From the NCBI GenBank assembly GCA_002377585.1, contig DFQC01000021.1, forward strand, positions 22,880-75,924: a stretch of DNA of 53,045 nucleotides, given 5' to 3'. The notes beneath the pieces were generated by a model. It was not told where the DNA came from, ran no database searches, and saw only the letters and a program-made list of their open reading frames with translations. The position numbers and the translations under genes are program-made. Origin of the DNA: Anaerolineales bacterium UBA3499. GTDB taxonomy: Bacteria > Chloroflexota > Anaerolineae > Anaerolineales > UBA11657. This document shows positions 8,985 through 17,326 of the stretch, piece by piece (within the stretch, counting starts at the first letter, position 1; every line of letters starts with the position of its first letter).

Positions 8985-9088
8985 TAGAAAGTTCAAAGTC
9001 GAATAACCATTTCATGCACAAAACATGATTGGTGCACAATTGTTCGCAGTTCATTTCAATATAAAGTTTTCTAATTGCTAATTAACTG

Positions 9089-9628
9089 TTATGCGTTCAA
9101 ACGATTTCTCTCTAGTTGCAAGAGATAGATCTTTTTGTTGTTATGTGGATATCCTAGATATCCGCCTATATTACCATTTGTGTTTATGACACGATGACAG
9201 GGTACAATTATTGGCAATGGGTTATTGGCTAACGCTGCACCTATTGCACGAGATGCTTGGGGATTGTCAATAGATTGACCAATTGATTTGTATGTTCTTG
9301 TCTGACCATATGGTATATGTAATACCTCATTTAGTACCAATCTTTGAAATTTAGAGCAGTTTCTTAAATCTAGGTCATATAAGATTTGTTTGCGTGATTC
9401 TTGGAGATATTCGTCTATTTGTTCGTTGACAATATGAGTGTCTGTATTAATGCTTATCTGGCTATCGCTAAATTTATCTTTGAGAATTGCAACAAATGAA
9501 TCTTGAGTTATGCCATATCGAAGCATTGCTGCACCATGTTCAGTAACTGCAAGATGGATGGGTCGAAAATCTAGGACTGTTGTAATGTGACTATATACAG
9601 ACATGTATTTTTTGTGATTCGCTGACAT
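9089..9628 (-). CDS. ogt: Methylated-DNA-[protein]-cysteine S-methyltransferase
   Basis: Repairs O6-alkylguanine by moving the alkyl group to its own cysteine in a suicide reaction. The active-site motif IIVPCHRVI (Cys144) is intact, as are the DNA-binding helix region PYGQTRTYKSIG and the conserved SRAIGAALANNPLP. The N-terminal half (residues 1-80) is diverged but of the usual length; total 179 aa. It is convergent with the DUF4340 gene and stands alone. A TATAAT box on the minus strand (9642-9637) ends only eight bases before the ATG at 9628, and no Shine-Dalgarno sequence is visible, so translation may be leaderless. The symbol ogt is given by family; it is not separable from other MGMT names. 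Confidence 0.9.
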   Translation of the reverse strand: MSANHKKYMSVYSHITTVLDFRPIHLAVTEHGAAMLRYGITQDSFVAILKDKFSDSQISINTDTHIVNEQIDEYLQESRKQILYDLDLRNCSKFQRLVLNEVLHIPYGQTRTYKSIGQSIDNPQASRAIGAALANNPLPIIVPCHRVINTNGNIGGYLGYPHNNKKIYLLQLERNRLNA

Positions 9629-9806
9629 ATTGTTATATTATATTTACAAATTGTTATGTGAAAAAAAGTTATTACTCCGGATATATACTATGATATCTAA
9701 CTTTTACAGTTAGGTGTGATTTAATTGTTTGATATAGTATGTCAATCGATATGAGTGTAACCTGAGTATTTGTAGTGTTCATTACATAATTAATCTGTGA
9801 CTGAAT

Positions 9807-9826
9807 TTGTACTTGTAGTGGTACAA
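9807..9826. repeat. Inverted repeat in the thrC upstream region
   Basis: TTGTAC (9807-9812) and GTACAA (9821-9826) are perfect inverted copies with an eight-base spacer, about 75 bases before thrC. The geometry would suit a dimeric regulator. The rest of the 273-base gap (9629-9901) is very AT-rich and shows no gene. Low confidence because a six-base arm is easily found by chance. Confidence 0.25.
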
Positions 9827-9901
9827 TTTGATTGTGTATTGTGATCCCACATAGTATTAAAAGTCCGTGTACGCAACTTTAGATCAGACTATGTAAATTT
9901 T

Positions 9902-11236
9902 ATGAAATATTCTGCTCACTTTGTTTGTATCAATGGATGTTCGGAGAAACATTCGTTGTACAAAATCATCTATGTTTGTCCGAAATGTGGCAGTTTGCTA
10001 GAAGTACGTCATGATTTGGTGAGCATCAGTCAAAAAAGTCCGGAATCCTGGAAAAGCGAAATAGATAGTCGTGTTGCGAGCATGAAGTGGCCATATAGTA
10101 GTGGTGTGTGGTGTATGCGCGAATGGATAGCACCTGATCTGTATGACGACAACATAGTTAGTATGCATGAAGGTCATAGCAATTTGTTCTTTGCAGAGAG
10201 ACTTGGTGAGAAACTCGGCGTAAAAAATCTTTGGATCAAGCTTTGTGGAAATAGTCATACTGGCAGTTTTAAGGATCTGGGTATGACAGTACTAGTCAGT
10301 GTAGTAAAACAGATGATGCGACATAATAATACTGTGCGTGCTATAGCTTGTGCATCTACAGGGGACACAAGCGCATCGTTGGCTGCGTATGCTGCTGCTG
10401 CCGGAATTCCGGCAATTGTTTTTCTACCTAGAGACAAAGTTACCAGCGCGCAATTGATACAACCCATTTCTAATGGAGCGCATGTACTGGCTTTAGATAC
10501 AGATTTTGATGGTTGCATGGAAATTGTACGCAAAGTTACAGAGGACAACAGTATATACTTAGCAAATTCAATCAATAGCCTGCGTGTAGAAGGTCAAAAA
10601 AGTGTTGCAATTGAGATTATAAGGCAGTTACAATGGGATCCACCAGACTGGATAATCGTTCCTGTAGGTAATTTAGGTAATATTACTGCTCTATACAAGG
10701 GTTTACATCTATTAAATGCTCTAGGAATAATAAATCGAATGCCAAGATTAGTAGCAGCTCAGGCATCGAATGCTAACCCTTTTTACATGAGTTATCAGAA
10801 TGGATTCATTGAAAAGGTAAGTATGACTGCCAAGTCTACTATTGCATCAGCAATACAGATTGGTGACCCTGTTAGCTATGAGAAAGCTGTAAAAGCTATC
10901 AATAAAACGGATGGAATTGTTGAAGAGGCAAGTGAGCACGAATTGGCGAATGCAGGTGCATTAGCGGATTTGACTGGACTATATACATGTCCTCATACCG
11001 CAGTGGCATTAGCTGTATTTACAAAATTGGTAAGGAACGGTCACATAAAAAGCGATCAGAAGGTAGTTGTCATTAGTACTGCTAATGGCCTAAAATTTAC
11101 TGGTTCCAAAAAGAGTTATCATAGTGAAACTCTCGCGCATGTGAGAAGCTTGCATGCTAATAGTGCAATGAATTTGCCAGCGAATGTCACAGCAGTTAGT
11201 GATGCTATTGAAAGAAAACTAAATTATTTCAAATGA
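9902..11236 (+). CDS. thrC: Threonine synthase
   Basis: PLP enzyme converting O-phosphohomoserine to threonine. The PLP lysine is in GSFKDLGM (Lys124); the phosphate-binding loop appears as PVGNLGN, and a second conserved region is ACASTGDTSASLAAYAA. The N-terminus has a small zinc-ribbon-like cluster (Cys9, Cys13, Cys26, Cys29), common in this class of threonine synthase. 444 residues, normal. Its last four bases overlap the start of the next gene (ATGA), so the two are translationally coupled. No homoserine kinase or homoserine dehydrogenase lies in the window. Confidence 0.93.
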   Translation: MKYSAHFVCINGCSEKHSLYKIIYVCPKCGSLLEVRHDLVSISQKSPESWKSEIDSRVASMKWPYSSGVWCMREWIAPDLYDDNIVSMHEGHSNLFFAERLGEKLGVKNLWIKLCGNSHTGSFKDLGMTVLVSVVKQMMRHNNTVRAIACASTGDTSASLAAYAAAAGIPAIVFLPRDKVTSAQLIQPISNGAHVLALDTDFDGCMEIVRKVTEDNSIYLANSINSLRVEGQKSVAIEIIRQLQWDPPDWIIVPVGNLGNITALYKGLHLLNALGIINRMPRLVAAQASNANPFYMSYQNGFIEKVSMTAKSTIASAIQIGDPVSYEKAVKAINKTDGIVEEASEHELANAGALADLTGLYTCPHTAVALAVFTKLVRNGHIKSDQKVVVISTANGLKFTGSKKSYHSETLAHVRSLHANSAMNLPANVTAVSDAIERKLNYFK

Positions 11237-12372
11237 AAGTGTTCGGCCGTACTACTGTTAGTGAAATTCTACAGGACCGTATAGTTTTTCGTAACTTGTC
11301 GCCTTTGGATGACGAATTGCCTGCGTTAGATGTTATAGGTAAGGAGATTGGGTTAGCAAAAGGGTATATACCACGTAAAAGCAACATTGACTATGCTCGT
11401 GTGATAGTGAAATTGTTGAAACATGTGCAAAATTTGGATGCGCCCAATTTTGAAATTGATAATCTTATTCTTGTGGGTGATACATTGTTAAATGATGTGA
11501 AAGCATTTGGTAATATCTGCCAGGTGAGTGGTTGGTCAGGCAAGGCATTTATTGGATCGGAAAATATGGACGAACCACTTAAGATTGAGATAGACATGAC
11601 TGATACTGGGGAGGAATTGTATTTAGCCAATCGTTGGTCATCTCTGTGCGCTTTTGATCGTTACTGTGTTGAATCCAATATGGAAATTGGTTCAGGTACA
11701 GCAGTAGTCATTGATCTTGATAAAACAGTTTTGGGTGCACGAGGTCGTAACTCTCATGTGATTGATCAAGTTCGAATTCAGGCTGTGCATAATACTGTAA
11801 AACGGATGCTTGGCCAATCTTTTGATAAAAATGTATTTAGCGACATTTACGAACATTTCAATAGTGTGAAATTTCACTCGTTTACCTCTGATAACCAAGA
11901 TTATCTGGCTTATATTTGTCTAGTGATTTGCTCTGGTCTATTGTCTAAAAACCAATTAGAAAACGATATCAAGTCAGGAGATTTGCAATCGTTTCTGCAA
12001 TTCATAGCAATAGTTGAAGCCCAAAAACATGATCTTATGCCAGATTTAGTAAGTATACATGCAGATATATATGATAGAGTGCAGTTGAGTGATCCAACGC
12101 CGTTTAAATCTTTTCGACGTAATGAGTATTTGTCTACAATTGAGTTCATGGGCAAATCTACAAATCCTGCTTCTGCTAAAGAAATATTGTTAAATGAAAT
12201 TGCTGTTACAGAAGAAGTGCGTGATATGGCGCTGGTTTGGAAAGAGCGTGGAGCAATTTTATTTGGACTATCTGATAAGCCAGATGAAGCGTCGATTCCC
12301 TCGACTGAGCTTGCAAGGCAAGGTTATGTTCCCATTCATCAGGTAGAGGCTTGGTCTGTGGGCGGCGTATGA
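11233..12372 (+). CDS. HAD-superfamily-like protein coupled to thrC
   Basis: 379 residues; I do not recognise a named family. It carries pieces that look like haloacid-dehalogenase phosphatase motifs but in an unusual order. A GD-x3-ND segment like motif IV lies at 79-88 (LILVGDTLLND), the nucleophile-type DxDxT motif I lies at 159-165 (VIDLDKT), and a motif II-like strand ending in Ser-Asp-Lys-Pro lies at 342-350 (AILFGLSDKP). In ordinary HAD enzymes the order is I, II, III, IV. The start overlaps the thrC stop (ATGA), so it is almost certainly made together with threonine synthase. It could act on a phosphorylated intermediate of the pathway, but that is a guess. ATG 11233 is the only sensible start. 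Confidence 0.6.
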   Translation: MKVFGRTTVSEILQDRIVFRNLSPLDDELPALDVIGKEIGLAKGYIPRKSNIDYARVIVKLLKHVQNLDAPNFEIDNLILVGDTLLNDVKAFGNICQVSGWSGKAFIGSENMDEPLKIEIDMTDTGEELYLANRWSSLCAFDRYCVESNMEIGSGTAVVIDLDKTVLGARGRNSHVIDQVRIQAVHNTVKRMLGQSFDKNVFSDIYEHFNSVKFHSFTSDNQDYLAYICLVICSGLLSKNQLENDIKSGDLQSFLQFIAIVEAQKHDLMPDLVSIHADIYDRVQLSDPTPFKSFRRNEYLSTIEFMGKSTNPASAKEILLNEIAVTEEVRDMALVWKERGAILFGLSDKPDEASIPSTELARQGYVPIHQVEAWSVGGV

Positions 12373-12395
12373 TTTGAATGTTATAGATTGTATCT

Positions 12396-12424
12396 TTGAC
12401 TGCAAGTTGTCATTATGATACGAT
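12396..12424 (+). promoter_or_regulatory. Candidate lysC promoter
   Basis: TTGACT (12396-12401) and TACGAT (12419-12424) are spaced by 17 bases. The predicted start near 12431 would give a leader of about 188 bases before lysC. That leader ends in a terminator-like hairpin, so the promoter and hairpin together look like a regulated leader. Confidence 0.45.
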
Positions 12425-12458
12425 AGTACGATATAAAAGAAATAGAGTTTGATGTGGG

Positions 12459-12542
12459 ATGGTTATTATGTTAGTTATACCTAATAAAGTCAGTGATACT
12501 AGTTTGTGTTCCCAAACTATGTGGGTTTTATCTATAGCATAG
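12459..12542 (+). CDS. Possible 27-codon leader peptide
   Basis: A short reading frame (ATG 12459, TAG 12540-12542) lies inside the predicted lysC leader, with a weak purine-rich site (GTGGG) before it. It begins MVIMLVIP and has only two threonines, no isoleucine/threonine run and one lysine, so it does not look like a classical thr or ilv attenuator peptide. It may be fortuitous. Confidence 0.2.
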   Translation: MVIMLVIPNKVSDTSLCSQTMWVLSIA

Positions 12543-12554
12543 TGTAGGTTGACC

Positions 12555-12572
12555 GTTGGTAGACTGTACAAC
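12555..12572 (+). promoter_or_regulatory. Candidate antiterminator hairpin in the lysC leader
   Basis: GTTG-G-TA (12555-12561) can pair with TACAAC (12567-12572) around a five-base loop with one bulged G. The last three bases of this hairpin are the first three bases of the terminator stem that follows, so the two structures exclude each other. I see no T-box (AGGGTGGNACCGCG) or known lysine-riboswitch core. Confidence 0.3.
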
Positions 12573-12600
12573 GCGGAGCTGACACTGGCCCGCGTTTTTT
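12570..12600 (+). terminator. Intrinsic terminator-like hairpin just before lysC
   Basis: AACGCGG (12570-12576) pairs perfectly with CCGCGTT (12590-12596), with thirteen unpaired bases between, and the stem runs into TTTTTT (12595-12600). This is the most GC-rich spot in the intergenic region. It lies only 18 bases before the lysC ATG, leaving no room for a promoter between them, so lysC must be transcribed through it. A conditional terminator (attenuator) is the simplest reading. It could also end the thrC transcript. Confidence 0.65.
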
Positions 12601-12618
12601 GTTTATTATGAGAACAAT

Positions 12619-14040
12619 ATGCATAAGATACTGGTGATTAAATTTGGCGGAACGTCTGTTGGAAGTGCAGAAGCAATGCAACAGGTTGTTTCACAAATAC
12701 AGATTGCTCGGCAGAAGTGGTCTCAACTTGTGGTTGTAATATCAGCAGTTAGTGGAGTAACTGATTTGCTTCTTTCCGGTGCTAGATTGGCATCCTTAGG
12801 GGATGAGGAGGGTGCTTATAAAGTAGCACATGAATTGGATGCAAAACATCGCAGGATTATATGTGAATTATTACAATCTACTAAAGAGAAGCAATTTGTA
12901 GAAAGTCGTTTAGATACTCATATTCAAGAGTTTAGATCTCTTTGTCATGCTATATATGTTCTTGGAGAGGCATCCCCACGTGCTCTCGACGCGGTGAGTT
13001 CTCTCGGAGAACGCATCTCAGTCCATATACTTGCGGCAAGATTGCGGGAAACGCACTGCGATGCCAGATCGGTACTTTCGAGCACTTTGATTAGAACAGA
13101 CTCATATTTTCAAGCAGCTAATCCTGACATGGATATGACCCGAGAACTGTCGCGAACACATTTGTTGCCAATGTTAGAACAGCAAATAGTACCAATTGTT
13201 ACTGGATTTATTGGGTCGACAGAATCTGGAGCTATTACAACTCTTGGACGCGGAGGCAGCGATTATAGTGCTGGAATTCTGGCTGTGGCATTAGAAGCCT
13301 CGGAATTGTGGATCTGTACCGATGTTGATGGAGTGATGACAACTGACCCACGTATTGCTTCTAATGCGAAAACTCTTGGCACTATAGCACATAATGAAAT
13401 CGTTGAACTAGCTTCAGCGGGAGCTCAGGTTGTTCATCCTAAAGCAATTGGCGTTGTTATGAATCACAATATTGACTTGTGGATACGCAATACATTTAAT
13501 CCGGAAGGTTCTGCTACTCAGGTGCTGCCAGTTATTGATGTTAGTACGACTCAAAAACGTAGAGCTAAAGCAGTGACTGCAGTCAGGTCTCAAAGCTTGA
13601 TTATGCTTGAAGGTCGGGGTATGTTAGGTGTGCAAGGAATTGCAGCACGAACTTTTGATGCTGCTGCGCGGGTGAGTGCTAATGTCACATTGATTGCTCA
13701 AACATCTTCGGAACAGAGTATATTGTTTGCAGTTCCTAGCATTGTTGCTTCTAAAGTGGTCTTGGAACTTGAACGGGAATTTTATCGTGAGTTTGAATGG
13801 AACGATATTGAAGCAGTTAAGGTGCAAGATAATGTTGTAATTGTAACTGTGATTGGGTCCGGATTATTTGCGACTTCGGAATTTGTTGGTAGATTATTTA
13901 CTGCGCTTGGCGAGAAGAATGTTGACGTTCTGTCTATTTCGCAGGGTACAACAGGTGGTAGTATAAGTGTAGTGGTATCTAAAGCTGATACTGAGAATAG
14001 CGTTCGTGCTATACATGAATTGATCGTGGGCATGGCGTAG
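12619..14040 (+). CDS. lysC: Aspartate kinase
   Basis: First step of the aspartate family pathway, making aspartyl-4-phosphate. Visible marks: KFGGTSVGS at the N-terminus, the catalytic region TLGRGGSDYSAG, VDGVMTTDPRI, and paired ACT domains in the last 150 residues. At 473 residues it resembles the AK-III/ThrA-type kinases more than the short lysC-beta type, so feedback by lysine or threonine is likely. asd follows 23 bases later. A terminator-like hairpin ends 18 bases before the ATG (see that entry), which suggests transcriptional control. The start has only a weak ribosome site. Confidence 0.94.
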   Translation: MHKILVIKFGGTSVGSAEAMQQVVSQIQIARQKWSQLVVVISAVSGVTDLLLSGARLASLGDEEGAYKVAHELDAKHRRIICELLQSTKEKQFVESRLDTHIQEFRSLCHAIYVLGEASPRALDAVSSLGERISVHILAARLRETHCDARSVLSSTLIRTDSYFQAANPDMDMTRELSRTHLLPMLEQQIVPIVTGFIGSTESGAITTLGRGGSDYSAGILAVALEASELWICTDVDGVMTTDPRIASNAKTLGTIAHNEIVELASAGAQVVHPKAIGVVMNHNIDLWIRNTFNPEGSATQVLPVIDVSTTQKRRAKAVTAVRSQSLIMLEGRGMLGVQGIAARTFDAAARVSANVTLIAQTSSEQSILFAVPSIVASKVVLELEREFYREFEWNDIEAVKVQDNVVIVTVIGSGLFATSEFVGRLFTALGEKNVDVLSISQGTTGGSISVVVSKADTENSVRAIHELIVGMA

Positions 14041-14063
14041 TTAAGGATTCTTAGTAAGAAATC

Positions 14064-15110
14064 ATGAAAAAACGGAAAGTTGCAATACTTGGCGCAACTG
14101 GTTTGGTTGGACAGCGATTTGTGCAATTATTGGATAGGCATCCATGGTTTGATGTTATTGAGTTAACTGGTTCAGTGCGCTCAGTAGGTCGGTATTACTA
14201 TGATTGTTGTAAGTGGCTTTTACCGAGCAAAATGCCAGAGTGGGCTGGTAATATGCCAGTGAAGTCTTCCCAATCAGATTTGGATGCTGAGATAATATTT
14301 AGTGCACTGCCAACGAACGTTGCAGGAACTGTGGAAGTGAAGCTTGCATCCGCTGGATACCATGTTTTTTCTAATGCATCAGTAAATCGCATGGTTCCTG
14401 ATGTACCATTATTGATTCCAGAAGTTAACTCAGATCATGCCGAATTGGTTGAATTGCAGCGGAAGAAACGTGGTTGGAATGGAACGATTGTCACAAACTG
14501 CAATTGTACTGCTACTGGTGTGACGTTGTCTTTGAAGCCGTTACTCGATGACTATGGTATAAAGAAAGTCTTCTTAACGTCGATGCAGGCTCTCTCTGGT
14601 GCTGGATATCCAGGGGTGTCTTCGCTTGATGCTATTGACAATGTTGTACCTTTTATAGATGGTGAAGAACAAAAAATGCAGTCGGAGCCGCTAAAAATGC
14701 TAGGTTGTTTCGATGGCACACAAATTGTTCAGGCTAAGTTTGGAATCAGTGCACAGTGTAACCGCGTTCCAGTATCGGATGGGCACATGGTATGCGTAAC
14801 TGTGGAATTAGGGCAATCGGCTTCGGTAGAACAGATACGTAGATCTTTCGCAAGTTTTTGTCCTAACGAGATAGTGAGTCAACTGCCTAGTACTCCAGAT
14901 AAAGTTATAAAGTTGTTCGCAGAGAAGGATCGACCTCAGCCTAAGCTAGACCGTCAGACTGGTGATGGTATGACTACGATGATTGGAAGAGTGCTTGCAG
15001 ATACCATGTTGCATGTACGTTATGTTGTTCTATCCCATAATACTATCAAAGGTGCTGCTGGAGGATCACTGCAAAATGCGGAACTATTATTAAAGAAAGG
15101 GTTAATATAG
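14064..15110 (+). CDS. asd: Aspartate-semialdehyde dehydrogenase (archaeal/fungal-type)
   Basis: Reduces aspartyl-phosphate to aspartate semialdehyde with NADPH. The Rossmann motif GATGLVGQRF (residues 10-19) and the active-site cysteine in TNCNCTATG (Cys148 by alignment) are present. Other family marks are SALSGAGYPG-like MQALSGAGYPG and NRVPVSDGHMVCV. The sequence resembles the branch found in archaea and fungi, which also occurs in some bacteria. 348 residues, normal. It follows lysC with a 23-base gap and should share its transcript and leader control. Confidence 0.93.
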   Translation: MKKRKVAILGATGLVGQRFVQLLDRHPWFDVIELTGSVRSVGRYYYDCCKWLLPSKMPEWAGNMPVKSSQSDLDAEIIFSALPTNVAGTVEVKLASAGYHVFSNASVNRMVPDVPLLIPEVNSDHAELVELQRKKRGWNGTIVTNCNCTATGVTLSLKPLLDDYGIKKVFLTSMQALSGAGYPGVSSLDAIDNVVPFIDGEEQKMQSEPLKMLGCFDGTQIVQAKFGISAQCNRVPVSDGHMVCVTVELGQSASVEQIRRSFASFCPNEIVSQLPSTPDKVIKLFAEKDRPQPKLDRQTGDGMTTMIGRVLADTMLHVRYVVLSHNTIKGAAGGSLQNAELLLKKGLI

Positions 15111-15191
15111 CAGTTGGTATAGTCTAAAAACTATGTGTCATCATTTGAAAATGAGATATTCTTTGGCTGTCAGCATGAGCGATATATATAA

Positions 15192-16034
15192 TTATTTCAC
15201 AAATGTACCTTCCCGTAGATCTTTAAGTGCTTGTTTAATTTCGTCTTGCGTGTTCATTACAAAAGGTCCGTAAGGTGCTATGGGCTCACCAAATGGTGTT
15301 CCCGATACCAGTATAAGACGAACCCCTGTATCGCTAAATATTTTAACTTGAGTGCCTTTGTCTAAGTGAACTAGTTGGGTTGCTCGAACAATCTCACCAT
15401 CCTTAGAAAAACTACATCTACCTTCAAATATATAAGCAAATACTGTATCTTCGCCAGGGGTGTTTTGAGTGAAGACAGAGTGGTTATCGAGAGATAAGTC
15501 AATGTAGAGTGGATTGGCTGCAATGTCTGTAATCGGTCCTGCCGTATTTTCTATTTTACCGGCTATTAATTTCACGTGTGATCCAGGGTGATCAATTTGA
15601 GGTATTGATTGTGAAGTAACTTCTTGGTACTGAGGGTGTGCCATCTTTTGTGCTTTAGGTAGATTGACCCACAATTGAAATCCGTTTACACGGCCGTTAT
15701 GGTCCTGTCGTGGCATTTCTTCATGTAATATACCTCTACCACTAGTCATCCATTGTATGTCGCCTGGACCAATTGTGCCTGAGTTTCCAAGGCTATCGCG
15801 ATGATGGGTGAATCCATCAAGCATATAGGTGACGGTTTCGATGCCACGATGTGGGTGCATCGGAAATCCTGATATTGGTCCTTCAATTGGATAGTCAAAA
15901 ATGAAATGGTCAAATAGCAGGAAAGGGTCAAATATATTGGTGCGATGTGGTGATATTGACCTTCTAAGTCTGACACCAGCACCTTCAATTACAATTTTAG
16001 GTTCAATGATTTGGCGTATGGTACGGATAGACAT
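15192..16034 (-). CDS. Pirin family protein (bicupin)
   Basis: Cytoplasmic double-cupin protein. The N-terminal cupin keeps the iron-binding pattern: HPHRGIETVTYMLDG supplies two histidines, and SGRGILHEEMP supplies the third histidine and the glutamate. The C-terminal cupin is typical (FGEPIAPYGPFVMNT). Bacterial pirins include quercetin dioxygenases and regulators of central metabolism; the role here cannot be told. Intact at 280 residues. It is convergent with asd across an 81-base gap with no clear terminator. The start is ATG 16034. Confidence 0.9.
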   Translation of the reverse strand: MSIRTIRQIIEPKIVIEGAGVRLRRSISPHRTNIFDPFLLFDHFIFDYPIEGPISGFPMHPHRGIETVTYMLDGFTHHRDSLGNSGTIGPGDIQWMTSGRGILHEEMPRQDHNGRVNGFQLWVNLPKAQKMAHPQYQEVTSQSIPQIDHPGSHVKLIAGKIENTAGPITDIAANPLYIDLSLDNHSVFTQNTPGEDTVFAYIFEGRCSFSKDGEIVRATQLVHLDKGTQVKIFSDTGVRLILVSGTPFGEPIAPYGPFVMNTQDEIKQALKDLREGTFVK

Positions 16035-16118
16035 TGTTTATTTTCTATACTACATGGTATATCTATTGTACATATTCTATATAAGTTATTTATAAGAGCA
16101 GTATATTGAGACCGTATG

Positions 16119-17264
16119 TTATTGAAGAAGTTTTGCGTACAGTTGTGACGTTGCTATTGCTACAGAATTCCAGCTGAATTTCTTAGAGTGTGAGAGGCCA
16201 ATTTTGCTGTGTTTGTCTTGTAGTGATTTGTCTAGTAGCAATTTGTTTAGTTGAGTGTGCCAAGCCTCTATTGTAAAAGGGTCGCACATCAAGGCGGCTT
16301 TACCAACCACTTCAGGTAAGCTTGAGGTGTTTGAACAGACTACTGGTGTTGCACATGCCATCGCTTCTAGTGGTGGCAAACCGAAACCTTCATATACAGA
16401 TGGAAATGCAAAAATTGTCGCTGCTGAAAGTAATGCAGGTATATCTCTATCAGATACCTGGCCTAGTAATCGTATGTTATGGCGAGAACTGGAACTTTCT
16501 ATTTGTTTAAGAATTGGTTCATATAACCAGCCTAGTCGTCCAGCTAGCGCTAATACTAAATCAGGGTGATCAGATTGAAGCCTTTCGAAGGCACTTAACA
16601 AGGTTGTGTGATTTTTGCGAGGCTCTATGGTACTTACGCACAATATGAACCTTTTAGGTAGTTTGTACTTGTTCCTTACATAATCTAAATGCAGCTCGTC
16701 GGTAATATTATGAAAGGAGGGGCTGACTGCCTCGGGTATCACTACAATCTTGGATTGGTCTATATTGGTATGTTTTATAGCATCCTTTTTCGTATTGTTT
16801 GAGACGGCAATAATAGCGTCTGCCTTTCGCAGAAATATTGGCATCATTACTCTAAGGAACATTCTGTTTAAGGTTTTGTGATACGAGGGATACAATAGTG
16901 GTATTAAATCATGTAGTGTAAATACTGTACGCACATTGTCTAGTTTAGGTAGTAGGTGGCCAGTACTGTGAAATATATCTATTCCTTGGTAATGGGTACT
17001 GATCAGGTTTTTATTTGTGTAAGTTAGTACATTGAGTAATCTCCACCAATGGTTGGATAATCCTGAGGCATAATGCTTGATAGGATCTAATTCTGGTGGA
17101 ATGATTGCATTGTTACTGTCGTTATAAGATACTGAATAATTGTAGTCACTATTGCAAAGCAACAAGTTCTTAATTAGATTTAGTGTGTAACGTCCTAGAC
17201 CTGCTTGATTTTGTGTCGCTGGAGATGCTTCAATGCATATATTTGCTGTAAAGTTATTGTGCAT
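16119..17264 (-). CDS. Glycosyltransferase family 4 (group 1)
   Basis: Cytoplasmic GT-B fold transferase using a nucleotide-sugar donor. The N-terminal acceptor domain opens with IEASPATQNQAGLGRYT, and the region HDLIPLLYPSYH is typical of mannosyltransferase-like members. The C-terminal domain has VSTIEPRKNH and the donor-binding EGFGLPPLEAMACATPVV with the E-x7-E motif. 381 residues, complete. It lies 62 bases after a substrate-binding lipoprotein gene on the same strand. No other polysaccharide genes are adjacent, so the product is unknown. It could decorate a lipid-linked precursor or a glycolipid. Confidence 0.9.
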   Translation of the reverse strand: MHNNFTANICIEASPATQNQAGLGRYTLNLIKNLLLCNSDYNYSVSYNDSNNAIIPPELDPIKHYASGLSNHWWRLLNVLTYTNKNLISTHYQGIDIFHSTGHLLPKLDNVRTVFTLHDLIPLLYPSYHKTLNRMFLRVMMPIFLRKADAIIAVSNNTKKDAIKHTNIDQSKIVVIPEAVSPSFHNITDELHLDYVRNKYKLPKRFILCVSTIEPRKNHTTLLSAFERLQSDHPDLVLALAGRLGWLYEPILKQIESSSSRHNIRLLGQVSDRDIPALLSAATIFAFPSVYEGFGLPPLEAMACATPVVCSNTSSLPEVVGKAALMCDPFTIEAWHTQLNKLLLDKSLQDKHSKIGLSHSKKFSWNSVAIATSQLYAKLLQ

Positions 17265-17326
17265 TTTCCTGAATCGTTGTTAGTATTGTTATGTAGTTCT
17301 CGAACATATGTATCAGGTCAAATTCG

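Noticed and set aside
9015..9036. Bidirectional terminator between the DUF4340 and methyltransferase genes
   Set aside because: TGCAC and GTGCA can pair, but the stem is five bases with a 12-base loop and no T run.
12541..12600. T-box leader before lysC
   Set aside because: The T-box core AGGGTGGNACCGCG is absent; only a loose GGTAGACTGTACAACGCGG resemblance exists.
14714..14730. Sigma-54-like sequence inside asd (TGGCACA-N4-TTGTT)
   Set aside because: It lies within a coding region on the plus strand, lacks the GC of the -12 element, and precedes no gene start.
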